A stretch of DNA of 64,000 bases from Rhodopirellula sp. P2 (GTDB taxonomy: Bacteria; Planctomycetota; Planctomycetia; Pirellulales; Pirellulaceae): positions 1,407,001 through 1,471,000 of the forward strand of contig NZ_CP118225.1 of the NCBI RefSeq assembly GCF_028768465.1. Direction: 5' to 3'. Position numbers and translations under genes: made by a program. Positions 1 through 8,680 of the stretch are shown here, piece after piece. How positions within the stretch are numbered: the first letter of the stretch is position 1; the number at the start of each line of letters is the position of its first letter. The notes under the pieces are model-generated. The model saw nothing but the letters and a program-made list of their open reading frames with translations. It had not been told where the DNA came from and did not search any database.

Positions 1-1
1 G

Positions 2-1876
2 CTGCCGCCTCAACGGAAGGTCATGGAACGACTGTTTGACGGTCGCAACGTGGTCGCCGTGATGCCAACGGGCAGTGGCAAAAGCTTGTGCTACCAATTG
101 GTCAGCCAGTGTTTGCCGCATCTGACAGTCGTGGTGTCGCCCTTGGTTGCGTTGATGAAAGACCAAGGTGACTCGCTGAAACGGCGGGGCATCGAGGTCG
201 CGAGGCTGGACCATTCCGCCTCGCCTCAAGAGCTGCGTTTGGACTTGCAACGTGTTCGTTCGGGGCACTGCAAGTTGCTCTACGTTTCCCCTGAACGTTT
301 TTTCAACGAGCGTTTTCGTGCGGTCCTGGGGGAAACACCGATCTCGATGTTGGCGGTCGACGAAGCCCATTGCATGAGCGAGTGGGGGCACCACTTTCGT
401 CCCGATTACCTGCGGTTGCCGGACGTGGTGGAGGAGCACAGTATCCCGCAAGTGCTGGCGTTGACCGCGACGGCGCCGACCCGAGTCGTGCGCGAAATTC
501 GATCCGCGTTTGGGTTGGAACGAACCGATGTTGTGAAGCTGCCGACACATCGTTCGAATTTGCACCTGCAGTGCACGCAGGTGACCTCTCGAGAGCGCGA
601 TGAACGGTTGCTGGAACAGCTTCGGGCGGCGGCCAAGTCCCGCACCAAGGGCGTCACGATTGTTTACGTCACTCGTCGTCGAACCGCCGAGCAACTGGCA
701 GAATCGCTGAACGAAGCAGGTCTTTCCGCGATGGCGTACCACGCGGGATTGACCAGCGAACAACGCAATTCCATTCAGCATTGGTTTCTGGAATCCAACC
801 ACGGCATCTTGGTCGGCACCGTGGCCTTTGGGATGGGCGTGGACAAAGCCAATGTGCGCCGAGTGATTCACTACAACCCATCCTCTTCGTTGGAAGGGTA
901 CAGCCAAGAGATTGGTCGTGGCGGTCGGGATGGCAAAGCGACGCAGTGTCAGACTTGGTTGGTTCCCGAAGACCAAGTCGCGATTCGTAATTTGCCATGC
1001 AGTGACTGGCCGACGAAGCAGTCCGTGGAACGTTTGCTGGATCGATTGATCGGCCAACCGGATTCGTTTTACTTGGCGCTTGGCAAACTGGCTTGGGAAG
1101 TGAATTTGTCGGTCGGTGTGCTGGGGACGTTCATGATTCAGTTGCGACAACGTGGATGCCTGGAACTGTTGCCCGCGCGGTACGACGTCTACCGAGTCAA
1201 ACCGAGGTGCGAGATTTCGGAAATTGCTTCGCGGAGTGGCACGATTGATCCGGAGGCTGCGGAAGCGATTGTGGCTTCGTTGGTCAAAGCCAAGCGGGCG
1301 TATCGGGTCAACTTGGTTCTGGCGACGCGGCAATATGGGGTGTCTCGGATTCGTCTGGTGGCAGCGCTCGAGGAGTTGGCTTTGTCCGGGATCATTGAAT
1401 TGGAATCGTCCGAGTTGATGCACGGGTACCGCTGGGTCGAGCGAATTGCTCGGCCCGCGGCGACGGTGAAGCATTTGCTGAAACGCTTTGACACGTCGAT
1501 GGATGCGACGCAGCAGCGAATCGATTCGATGATGGGTTTCCTGGCCTGCAGCGAGTGTTTGCCGGTCTCGATGGCCGCTCATTTCGGTTCGCGTCGCTCG
1601 CGGCCCTGTGGGAAATGTTCAGCCTGTCGTGGCGAGGGGCCGTGGGACACCCAGCTGAATCCACCCGATTCGATCGGCGATTCGGCCTCCAAAGCGATGG
1701 CAGATGCGATGGCGGCGTATCCCGACCTCTTTTCAGATCCGATCGATCGGGCCAAATTCCTGTGTGGCTTGTACACGCCCGCTTTCATGCGTTTTCGTGT
1801 GAACCGGCATTTCGGCTTCGGTGTCTGTGAATCCGTTCCCTTCACGACCGTTTTGGCGGCAATGCGAGCGAACTGA
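2..1876 (+). CDS. RecQ-family ATP-dependent DNA helicase (5' end outside window)
   Basis: A superfamily 2 helicase of the RecQ type, expected to unwind DNA 3'-5' in recombination and repair. Counting from the ATG at position 23, Walker A (MPTGSGKS) is at residues 14-21, the DEAH box at 113-116 and motif III (TAT) at 148-150. Motif VI reads QEIGRGGRDG. A C-terminal cysteine cluster (CSEC, then CGKCSAC) matches the RecQ zinc-binding subdomain. The frame is open to the first base and encodes LPPQRKVMERL before the first ATG, which corresponds to the FRPGQ (motif 0) segment of RecQ. The true start is therefore upstream and the ATG at 23 is internal. No obvious HRDC domain follows the zinc region. 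The exact RecQ subfamily is uncertain. Confidence 0.9.
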   Translation: MPPQRKVMERLFDGRNVVAVMPTGSGKSLCYQLVSQCLPHLTVVVSPLVALMKDQGDSLKRRGIEVARLDHSASPQELRLDLQRVRSGHCKLLYVSPERFFNERFRAVLGETPISMLAVDEAHCMSEWGHHFRPDYLRLPDVVEEHSIPQVLALTATAPTRVVREIRSAFGLERTDVVKLPTHRSNLHLQCTQVTSRERDERLLEQLRAAAKSRTKGVTIVYVTRRRTAEQLAESLNEAGLSAMAYHAGLTSEQRNSIQHWFLESNHGILVGTVAFGMGVDKANVRRVIHYNPSSSLEGYSQEIGRGGRDGKATQCQTWLVPEDQVAIRNLPCSDWPTKQSVERLLDRLIGQPDSFYLALGKLAWEVNLSVGVLGTFMIQLRQRGCLELLPARYDVYRVKPRCEISEIASRSGTIDPEAAEAIVASLVKAKRAYRVNLVLATRQYGVSRIRLVAALEELALSGIIELESSELMHGYRWVERIARPAATVKHLLKRFDTSMDATQQRIDSMMGFLACSECLPVSMAAHFGSRRSRPCGKCSACRGEGPWDTQLNPPDSIGDSASKAMADAMAAYPDLFSDPIDRAKFLCGLYTPAFMRFRVNRHFGFGVCESVPFTTVLAAMRAN

Positions 1877-1964
1877 TTCGATGTGATCACTCGTGCATCG
1901 GGTGTTGATAGAATTCAGCCGAAATGCGTTCGCAACCGGTTCGTGGCTGAGAACCGTGGGCGAG

Positions 1965-2106
1965 CGCCCAATGCCATCTACTTTAGAACCAACCGAGGGG
2001 ATTTTGTTAGCGGAACGGCGCAAGCCGTCCGGTAAATCGTGGGTGTTTTCCGGCGCGTCACCGGACGGCTCGCGCCGTTCCGCTACAAAGTAGATGGCAT
2101 TGGGCG
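1965..2106. repeat. 142-bp nested palindromic element
   Basis: Two inverted-repeat pairs are nested between the RecQ gene and hisH. The outer arms (1965-1984 and 2087-2106) are perfect 20-mers starting CGCCCAATGCC. The inner arms (2009-2033 and 2060-2084) are 25-mers starting AGCGGAACGG with one mismatch, and fold over a 26-nt loop. The rest of the 402-bp gap (1877-2278) holds no convincing gene. It resembles a small non-autonomous palindromic element; no transposase is present. Confidence 0.8.
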
Positions 2107-2278
2107 AGCGCCCATCGGCTGATTGTTGGATCCCTGGATGGATTGAATCAACCAGCCGCCACGCGTCGGGTTAGGGCCGGCAAGCGGATGTTGTAAAACG
2201 ACCGACGGCAGACCTTTCCCCTGACTTTGTTCTCTCGTAACCCCATTCCCTCGAAACCATTTTTTGAGATTGGCACCC

Positions 2279-2896
2279 ATGATCACCATCGTTGACTACC
2301 AAATGGGAAACCTCCGCAGCGTCCAAAAGGCGGTGGAGCGTTCGGGCGTGGAAGCGGAGATCACCAGTGACGCCAGCCAGATCGCAGCGGCCGAGCGATT
2401 GATTCTGCCGGGCGTGGGAGCGTTTGGGGATGCGATTGGCGAGATTCGTCGTCGCGATCTGGAAAAACCAATCAAGGACTTCATCGCGTCGGGCAAACCC
2501 TTTTTGGGAATCTGCCTGGGCCTGCAGATGTTGTTTGAACAGGGCCTGGAAGGCGGCACCCACGAAGGTCTGGGGGTGTTGGCTGGCGACGTGGTCCCGT
2601 TCGAATTGCCGGTGGAATACAAGGTCCCGCACATGGGATGGAACGCGGTCGATGTGCAATCGGCGGGGGCCGATCTGGGCATTCCATCCGGAACTCATTT
2701 TTACTTTGTTCACTCGTACTACGTTCGTCCGACCGATCCGTCCGTGGTGGCACTGACCTGTGACTACGGCGGCGAGTTTTGTGCCGCCGTGCGTCGTGGC
2801 AACTTGATCGCGACGCAGTTCCACCCCGAAAAGAGCCAGGGAGACGGGCTGCGATTGATGCAGCGTTTCGCAACCTCGCCGGTCGAAGTCGCCTGA
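2279..2896 (+). CDS. hisH: Imidazole glycerol phosphate synthase glutaminase subunit HisH
   Basis: The class I glutamine amidotransferase subunit of IGP synthase. It makes ammonia from glutamine and passes it to HisF in histidine biosynthesis. The product is 205 residues, normal for HisH. The nucleophile Cys79 lies in GICLGLQ, and the His182/Glu184 pair lies in FHPEKSQ. The N-terminus MITIVDYQMGN is typical and sets the start; a longer open frame upstream adds only five residues. No other his genes flank it here, so histidine genes appear scattered, as in many planctomycetes. Confidence 0.95.
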   Translation: MITIVDYQMGNLRSVQKAVERSGVEAEITSDASQIAAAERLILPGVGAFGDAIGEIRRRDLEKPIKDFIASGKPFLGICLGLQMLFEQGLEGGTHEGLGVLAGDVVPFELPVEYKVPHMGWNAVDVQSAGADLGIPSGTHFYFVHSYYVRPTDPSVVALTCDYGGEFCAAVRRGNLIATQFHPEKSQGDGLRLMQRFATSPVEVA

Positions 2897-2928
2897 GCCA
2901 TCCGCCACCCAAACAGAGACGAAAATTC

Positions 2929-3501
2929 ATGAATCCATCCATCTCGACTCCACCCGCTCACCAACTGCAAACCGAAAACGGGAGTGTCCAAATTCGGTTT
3001 GAGTGGCAGCAGGATCGCTACGCTCACGTCGTTCGCTGGCAGTCCGAATCGGGCGAGGTGTGCGAAGCCCGCAGCGAAGAAGGTTCGTCCGATCAGGACT
3101 GGCCCGCCTCACCGGCACTTCAGCAATTGTCAACCGAGACCATCGAAGGCGTGCCGACAATCCTGGGAGTCGGCTGTGCCGGCAGCAGTCACTTCAGTGT
3201 CAGCGTGCAGGTTTTGGAAACAGGTGACTCATCGGCAGATGGGAATTCGCGTCCCGCTGTTCGATTTGACTGGGCGGTCAGGATGTCGGCTGCCGCTGCG
3301 AAGGAGCATCCGGACGCCGACTTGGGGACCAAGTACTCAGCGGAAAAAATGCTGGCAAGTTGTTTGCATGGGCAGACCCAGATGATTTGCGATCCTGAAT
3401 CTGCGGGCGGGACTCGCTTTGTTCCGGATCCATCCGGTGGTGGTCGCACACGGCAGTGGAGCTACGACCTGCTCGGGGCGGCTTGCGCAGATCCCGAGTA
3501 G
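2929..3501 (+). CDS. Hypothetical protein whose C-terminus is encoded by a tandem repeat
   Basis: A 190-residue protein of unknown function, 32 bp downstream of hisH and possibly co-transcribed. The start at MNPSISTPP is the first ATG after hisH. No signal peptide, membrane segment or known domain is visible. The last ~24 residues (from DPSGGGRTRQ to ADPE) are encoded by the first unit of the 148-bp array that follows. The TAG stop sits in the left arm of the 68-bp palindrome inside that unit. The repeat may have replaced the original 3' end. Confidence 0.6.
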   Translation: MNPSISTPPAHQLQTENGSVQIRFEWQQDRYAHVVRWQSESGEVCEARSEEGSSDQDWPASPALQQLSTETIEGVPTILGVGCAGSSHFSVSVQVLETGDSSADGNSRPAVRFDWAVRMSAAAAKEHPDADLGTKYSAEKMLASCLHGQTQMICDPESAGGTRFVPDPSGGGRTRQWSYDLLGAACADPE

Positions 3502-4168
3502 CGACAGTCGCCAAGACTTTCGGGGATTCGTGCTGCCAAACGAAACTCTTGACGAGTTTCGCTACCCGAACCTTTCTCCATCCGGTGGTGGTCGCACGCG
3601 GCAGTGGAGCTACGACCTGCTCGGGACGGTTTGCGCAGATCCCAAGTAGCGACAGTCGTCAAGACTTTCGGGGATTCGTGCTGCCACTCGAAACTCTTGA
3701 CGAGTTTCGCTACCCGAACCTTTCTCCATCCGGTGGTGGTCGCACGCGGCAGTGGAGCTACGACCTGCTCGGGGCGGTTTGCGCAGATCCCGAGTAGCGA
3801 CAGTCGTCAAGACTTTCGGGGATTCGTGCTGCCACTCGAAACTCTTGACGAGTTTCGCTACCCGAGCCCTGCTCCATCCGGTGGTGGTCGCACGCGGCAG
3901 TGGAGCTACGACCTGCTCGGAGCGGCTTGCGCAGATCCCGAGTAGCGACAGTCGTCAAGACTTTCGGGGATTCGTGCTGCCACTCGAAACTCTTGACGAG
4001 TTTCGCTACCCGAGCCTTTCTCCATCCGGTGGTGGTCGCACGCGGCAGTGGAGCTACGACCTGCTCGGAGCGGCTTGCGCAGATCCCGAGTAGCGACAGT
4101 CGTCAAGACTTTCGGGAATTCGTGCTGCCAAACGAAACTCTTGACGAGTTTCGCTACCCGAACCTTTC
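3429..4168. repeat. Five-copy 148-bp tandem array
   Basis: Five head-to-tail units start at 3429, 3577, 3725, 3873 and 4021 (starts TCCATCCGGTGG). They differ by only a few substitutions. Each unit contains a 68-bp double-hairpin core, first at 3498-3565. Each unit keeps the same reading frame open up to a TAG. There are no unique spacers, so it is not a CRISPR array. The array fills most of the gap from 3502 to 4291. Confidence 0.95.
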
Positions 4169-4291
4169 GCTGTTGCAAGCGACTTGTGAAGTAGCAGAAT
4201 GACCCAAACCGTCGGCGGTTCGTGGGAAACCGACCGCTCGCCCTCGGATTGAAATACACTGTGGGTTTTCATTCCTCAGGATGCTGCCTTG

Positions 4292-5314
4292 ATGTCGAAC
4301 CCCATTCCTCGTCGCCAAGCGTTGTTGGCGGCCTCCACTGTCGCAGCGGCGGCTCTGCCCGCCACTCAACTTCTCGCGGGAGAGTCACGCACGATGCTTG
4401 CTGCCAAGACGAACTTGATGGACATGATTTCGGTGCCACCGCTGGCGATGAACACCAGCACGCTGCGTGGGCACAACTTGACCGTGCCTCAGCAAATCGA
4501 GGTGGTTGCGAAAGCTGGATTTGATGGCATCGAGCCGTGGATCCGTGATCTGCGAAGTCACGTGGATGGCGGCGGTAGCGTTGCCGATTTGAAGAAACAG
4601 CTCGACGACACGGGATTGAATGTTGTCGGGGCGATCGGATTTGCCCGTTGGATCGTGGACGATCCCGCGGAACGCCAAGCCGGTTTGGACGAAGCCAAGC
4701 GGGACATGGAGTTGGTGGCAGCGCTCGGTGGCAAGCAAATGGCCGCACCTCCGATTGGAGTTCATCGGACCGAAGAACTTGGCGAAGGCGGTGCACCCTC
4801 GCTCGAGACGATCGGCGAACGTTACCGGGCCATCTTGGAACTCGGGGACACGATGGGCGTGACGCCGTTGTTGGAACTCTGGGGGTTCTCGCCGGTGCTG
4901 CATCGCCTGGCGGAGTTGGCTTACGTTTCGACGGCCGCGGCTCATCCGTCCGCGGCGGTGCTGCCTGATTTCTATCACATTTACAAAGGCGGCAATGAGA
5001 TGTCGTCATTGGGGATGATCGAAGCGTCCCGCATGCCGTTGTTCCATATCAACGACTATCCCGCTCAGCCCGGGATTGATGTGATCGCCGACAAAGACCG
5101 GGTGTACCCGGGCGATGGGGTGTGTGACTTGGTGGGCACGATCGCGATGTTGCTTCGCAATGGATTTGCTGGCACGTTCTCGCTGGAGTTGTTCAACCCA
5201 GGGTATTGGAAGCTGCCTGCGGAGCAGGTCGCCGCGGAAGGCTGCCAGAAGTCTCGCGACGTGATCGCGAAAGCGGTGGCAGCAGCGAAGCAAGCCGCCG
5301 CCAACCAGGCTTGA
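4292..5314 (+). CDS. Tat-exported sugar phosphate isomerase/epimerase-like TIM-barrel protein
   Basis: A 340-residue protein of the xylose isomerase-like TIM-barrel superfamily (AP endonuclease 2 family), a large group in planctomycetes that usually acts on sugars or cyclitols. The N-terminus has a twin-arginine signal (PRRQALLAAS, then an Ala-rich stretch to about residue 28). The barrel follows: AKAGFDGIEPW in an early strand, then LLELWGF, LPDFYHIYKGG, FHINDYP and GTFSLELFNPGYW, which supply acidic and His metal ligands typical of the fold. A TTG one codon upstream is an alternative start. The substrate cannot be read from sequence. The next gene starts 5 bp after this stop, so the two are probably one transcript. 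Confidence 0.85.
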   Translation: MSNPIPRRQALLAASTVAAAALPATQLLAGESRTMLAAKTNLMDMISVPPLAMNTSTLRGHNLTVPQQIEVVAKAGFDGIEPWIRDLRSHVDGGGSVADLKKQLDDTGLNVVGAIGFARWIVDDPAERQAGLDEAKRDMELVAALGGKQMAAPPIGVHRTEELGEGGAPSLETIGERYRAILELGDTMGVTPLLELWGFSPVLHRLAELAYVSTAAAHPSAAVLPDFYHIYKGGNEMSSLGMIEASRMPLFHINDYPAQPGIDVIADKDRVYPGDGVCDLVGTIAMLLRNGFAGTFSLELFNPGYWKLPAEQVAAEGCQKSRDVIAKAVAAAKQAAANQA

Positions 5315-5319
5315 TCCGA

Positions 5320-6357
5320 ATGAATCCGATTTTTGCCTGGGGACGACGGCACGGGTTTCTTCTGACGTTGGCGGTGTTGTTTGCGATTGGTTTCACCGCC
5401 GCCGACGTGCTTCGTCCGGTCGCGGAGCAGGAATGGCTTCGCGGCGCGGTCGTGTTTGCGGTCATGTGGGCATCGGGAATGACGCTGCCGTTGCGATCCG
5501 TGACGGATGCGGTGCGGCGACCCATGGCGGTGCTGGCCGCGGTCGGCCTGAACACGCTGGCGGTGCCTGTGGCGGCTTGGTGGATTGCGGGATGGCTGGC
5601 TCCGGAATGGAGGTTGTCGTTCTACGTGGCTTCATTGGTGCCTTGCACGCTCGCCTCGGCGATGGTGTGGACGCGCCGCGCCGGGGGGGATGATTCGATC
5701 CCGATGCTGACCACGGTGGTGACCAATCTCGCCTGCGTCGGTGTGATCCCGCTGGGATGGTGGTGGGTGTCGGAGACCGAAGCCGTGGCGGAGCTCACCC
5801 GTGGTCTGCAGGCGGTGGCGGTGGCGGAATTGGGGGCGGGGGCCGCTGGAGCGGGCGGCCGGACGTTGGCCGATCAAGCGATCAAGTTGGGATTGGTGGT
5901 GGTGGCTCCGCTGACCTTGGCCCAGGGCATGCGTCTGGGAGGGTGGGCCGAGTGGGCGGATCGAACCAAGCCAAGGTTGTCTTGGGCGGCTCAGGGCGGC
6001 ATCCTGACCATGGTGGTGTTCGGTGCCGTGACCACCGCCGACAAGCTGGCCTCGATCACCGAGGAAGGCGGGATGGCGGTCTTTGCTCAACTGATCGCGA
6101 CTGCCTCTGCGATTCACTTGGTGTGTTTGTTGGCCGGAATCCTCTTCACCCGGTGGGTGCTGGGACGCGGTCCCGAGACACAGATCGCCGTGGGGTTCTC
6201 GGCCAGCCAGAAGACGCTCGCGATTGGCCTGCAAACGTCCATGGATCTGGGGGTCAGCGTGTTGCCAATGATCATCTACCACGTCATTCAGTTGGTCTGG
6301 GACACCGTGGTCGCCGACGCTTGGTTGGCAAGGGGAAAGAAGGATTCGTCAGGATGA
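5320..6357 (+). CDS. Bile acid:sodium symporter family (BASS/SBF-like) transporter
   Basis: A 345-residue polytopic membrane protein with about ten hydrophobic segments, of the bile-acid:Na+ symporter (BASS) superfamily. FAVMWASGMTLPLRSVTDA near residue 50 and TTVVTNLACVGVIPLG near residue 130 are the family-like stretches. A later segment, VGFSASQKTLAIGLQT, matches the conserved crossover region of SBF-like proteins. The start is the ATG 5 bp after the preceding gene; the longer open frame upstream overlaps that gene and has no family match. The substrate is unknown, probably an organic anion. Confidence 0.82.
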   Translation: MNPIFAWGRRHGFLLTLAVLFAIGFTAADVLRPVAEQEWLRGAVVFAVMWASGMTLPLRSVTDAVRRPMAVLAAVGLNTLAVPVAAWWIAGWLAPEWRLSFYVASLVPCTLASAMVWTRRAGGDDSIPMLTTVVTNLACVGVIPLGWWWVSETEAVAELTRGLQAVAVAELGAGAAGAGGRTLADQAIKLGLVVVAPLTLAQGMRLGGWAEWADRTKPRLSWAAQGGILTMVVFGAVTTADKLASITEEGGMAVFAQLIATASAIHLVCLLAGILFTRWVLGRGPETQIAVGFSASQKTLAIGLQTSMDLGVSVLPMIIYHVIQLVWDTVVADAWLARGKKDSSG

Positions 6358-6372
6358 AGCTTGCGCAGCCAT

Positions 6373-6418
6373 CTCGGGGCTTCCACCCCGAGCGATCGAG
6401 GCCGTGCAGTTTTTTTTG
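6373..6418 (+). terminator. Possible terminator after the BASS-family gene
   Basis: A 7-bp GC-rich hairpin (CTCGGGG at 6373-6379, CCCCGAG at 6386-6392) is followed 17 nt later by eight T residues (6410-6417), just downstream of the transporter stop. The gap between stem and T run is longer than in a canonical intrinsic terminator, so the call is weak. Confidence 0.3.
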
Positions 6419-6655
6419 ATGCCGTTTTTGAGTTGGTTTTTACTTGTCGCACCTCCCCTGAAACGAAGTTTCAGGGGAGGTCGAGCGACGCCGTTCAGGC
6501 GTCCGCGAGGGAGGGGGCACGAGCATGGGATCGCAGTATGAATTGCCCTCCCCCGAAAACCTTGCTGAAGGCTCGTTTCTCGACCCCTCCCGTTTCACGG
6601 GCGGGGTTCGCAAGATTTGATGAGCACTGCACTTAAAAACTGCACGACCTCGATC
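6394..6655. repeat. 262-bp element bounded by 21-bp inverted repeats (MITE-like)
   Basis: The ends at 6394-6414 and 6635-6655 are inverted copies matching at 20 of 21 positions (left end begins GATCGAGGCC and runs into T residues). Inside, 6451-6464 and 6468-6481 form a perfect 14-bp stem (ACCTCCCCTGAAAC with its complement, GAA loop). No transposase-like frame is present. This size and structure suit a miniature inverted-repeat element. No second copy was found in the window. Confidence 0.6.
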
Positions 6656-6711
6656 CACGAGGTCTCTTCCGGAGCCTTGGACGCAAATTCGCCCCGGAGG
6701 CGCCGTCAACA

Positions 6712-6840
6712 CTAAGCAGGTCGGCAGGAGTGATCAAGCACAACCATGTGAGCCGTTTGGGCGTTAGCCCCGGTTGTGCGTGAAAACCGTGGCTAACGCC
6801 AGCGGCTCACATACCCGATGACACCAGCGTACCTGCTTAG
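6712..6840. repeat. 129-bp palindromic MITE-like element, copy 1
   Basis: It begins CTAAGCAGGT (6712-6721) and ends with the exact complement ACCTGCTTAG (6831-6840). Inside, TGTGAGCCG and GGCGTTAGCC are mirrored by GGCTAACGCC and CGGCTCACA. Two further copies lie in the opposite orientation at 27111-27239 and 27365-27491. It lies 35 bp from the rtcR stop codon. Confidence 0.85.
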
Positions 6841-6875
6841 CTCGGAGCGGAAGCCCCGAGACCAGCGTCCCACGT

Positions 6876-8495
6876 TCAGAGCAGTTCGTTCCAGCTCAAA
6901 CCGAAACGCTGCAAGTACTTTCGCAAGCGATCGGCGTCGTTGGGTTTGGCCTTGGCTTTGCGTGACTCGGCAAACAGGGTTCGGCCGGCTTGTGACAGCG
7001 ATCGGCTTTGGCGGCAAACCCGAATGACCTCGGCGAGCTGCACGCGATCGAAGCGATCCAGTTTCGAGACTTGGGTTTCATCCAAGCAGCTGGCCAAGAT
7101 GGACGTGTCCTCGCGGTGGGCATCGGCGACCTGCCAGCTCGATCGCAGTCTGGCGATTTCCTCGGTCACCAATTCGATCGTGATGCGTCCGCCTTCGGCA
7201 AGCGTCCCCATCCGCGTCACGGCCGCATTGAGATCGCGAAAGTTGGCGTTCCAAGGTGTGGCCGGGTCCAGGGCGAAATCGACAAACGCTTTGCGAGCCT
7301 CTGTGCTGATCGTGACCTTCTGCCCGGAGTCACGCGTGAATTGCTGCAACTCGTAGTCCAGGTTGGGGTCAATGTCAGCTCTTCGTTCGCTGAGTCCGGG
7401 CAATCGAAATGACCAAAGGTTGATTCTGGCCAACAAGTCTTCCCGAAACCTGCCCGCACTGACTTCGGACATCAAGTCACGATTCGTTCCCGCGATCAAT
7501 TGAAAGTCGCTGCGGATGCTTTGGTCGGATCCGACCGGCGTGAATTCCTTCTCTTCGATCGCACGCAACATCATTGCTTGTTCATCCAGCCCCAGTTCAC
7601 CGATCTCGTCGAGGAACAGCATGCCGCCATCGGCGGATTTCAGCAGTCCCGCCCGCGCGGAGCTTGCTCCCGTGAAGGCTCCCTTGGTGTGACCGAACAG
7701 CGTCGACATGGCCTGTTCGCCTCGGATCGTCGCGCAGTTGACTTCGACGAACGGGCCACTGACCTGTCGCCGGCTGTGCTTGAGTTCGTAAACCAGTTTC
7801 GCAAGTTGCGTTTTGCCTGCCCCAGTCGGACCGGACATCAAGATCGGTGCCTTCGTGGCCAGGGTCACTCGCTCGATCCGGTCAATCAGTGCATTGAAGG
7901 ACGGGTCCTTGGTTTCAATGCCGTGTTTGAGGATGGAGCGTGCTTCGTCTTGTTCTTGCCCAAAGCGTTTGGCCAGTTCGTCGTAGCGGGACAGATCCAA
8001 GTCGATGATCTGGAACGTCCCCTGCACCGAGGCTGCCTCCTGTTGCTTGGACCGACCTCTCGCTGGCGGCGGCGACGTTTGGATCAAACGCCCCGGCAAG
8101 TGACGGGACTCCGTCAACAGGAACAGACAGATTTGTGCGACGTGGGTCCCGGTGGTGATGTGAACCAAGTAGTCTTCGGCGTCCGTGTCGAAGGCGTAGT
8201 CGCGAGAGAACTGATGCAGTCCCGCGTAGACCTCTTCCAGGTCCCACGGGTCTTTCAACGCGATCGGATGCACTCGCACGGACGTTTCCGGGGAGACGGT
8301 CTCGATGTCTTGAACAACTTGGTCGGCCAGCTTGGAGTAACGACGTTCGGCGATCAGCTCGAACCGATCGACGATCAAGTCATCCTGCTGGCAGATCGCC
8401 ACCGAGGGACGCCAGGTGCCCCACCGATCGCGAGATTTGCGGGGTTGGTCGAGATGGACGCCGAGCAGGCCGATGACAACGCATTTCTTGTTCAT
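6876..8495 (-). CDS. rtcR: Sigma-54-dependent transcriptional activator RtcR
   Basis: The bacterial enhancer-binding protein that controls rtcBA RNA-repair genes, 539 residues as expected. Residues 1-180 form the RtcR-type CARF sensory domain, with HITTGTHV at 112-119 resembling the nucleotide-binding loop. The AAA+ domain has Walker A GPTGAGKT (222-229), the sigma-54-contacting GAFTGA loop (272-277) and Walker B FLDE (294-297). A helix-turn-helix-like C-terminus follows (LSQAGRTLFAESRKAKAKPND). The gene is divergent from rtcB, the standard arrangement. From work on E. coli RtcR, an RNA-derived ligand binding the CARF domain relieves repression; that mechanism is inferred here. Confidence 0.95.
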   Translation of the reverse strand: MNKKCVVIGLLGVHLDQPRKSRDRWGTWRPSVAICQQDDLIVDRFELIAERRYSKLADQVVQDIETVSPETSVRVHPIALKDPWDLEEVYAGLHQFSRDYAFDTDAEDYLVHITTGTHVAQICLFLLTESRHLPGRLIQTSPPPARGRSKQQEAASVQGTFQIIDLDLSRYDELAKRFGQEQDEARSILKHGIETKDPSFNALIDRIERVTLATKAPILMSGPTGAGKTQLAKLVYELKHSRRQVSGPFVEVNCATIRGEQAMSTLFGHTKGAFTGASSARAGLLKSADGGMLFLDEIGELGLDEQAMMLRAIEEKEFTPVGSDQSIRSDFQLIAGTNRDLMSEVSAGRFREDLLARINLWSFRLPGLSERRADIDPNLDYELQQFTRDSGQKVTISTEARKAFVDFALDPATPWNANFRDLNAAVTRMGTLAEGGRITIELVTEEIARLRSSWQVADAHREDTSILASCLDETQVSKLDRFDRVQLAEVIRVCRQSRSLSQAGRTLFAESRKAKAKPNDADRLRKYLQRFGLSWNELL

Positions 8496-8617
8496 ATCCC
8501 ACAGTATAATTCACTAGCGATTTGTATACGCGAGAGGTGGTTCTGTTCCAGGTGCTGATTGCTCGCTTTTTCCGTAAGTCCCTGTCAGGGAGTGTCTTGC
8601 GTGTTCTGGTGGAGGTT

Positions 8618-8633
8618 TGGCACGGGCGGTGCT
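8618..8633 (+). promoter_or_regulatory. Sigma-54 (-24/-12) promoter of rtcBA
   Basis: TGGCACGGGCGGTGCT fits the sigma-54 consensus TGGCAC-N5-TTGCW with one mismatch, and keeps exactly 10 nt between the invariant GG (8619-8620) and GC (8631-8632). The predicted start of transcription is near 8643, about 38 nt before the rtcB ATG. An adjacent gene for a sigma-54 activator (rtcR) supports it. A short palindrome, TCCCTGTCAGGGA at 8579-8591, lies upstream and could be an activator site, though that is speculative. Confidence 0.85.
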
Positions 8634-8680
8634 TAAGCAAACCCGCATCACCCATCGAATTTCTTCAGCTCGAGGCTTCC

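Noticed and set aside
23..25. ATG at 23 as the start of the RecQ-type gene
   Set aside because: The upstream in-frame codons encode LPPQRKV, matching the RecQ motif 0 region, so the gene continues beyond the window edge.
3429..4168. CRISPR array
   Set aside because: Units are 148 bp and contiguous, with no unique spacers and no cas genes.
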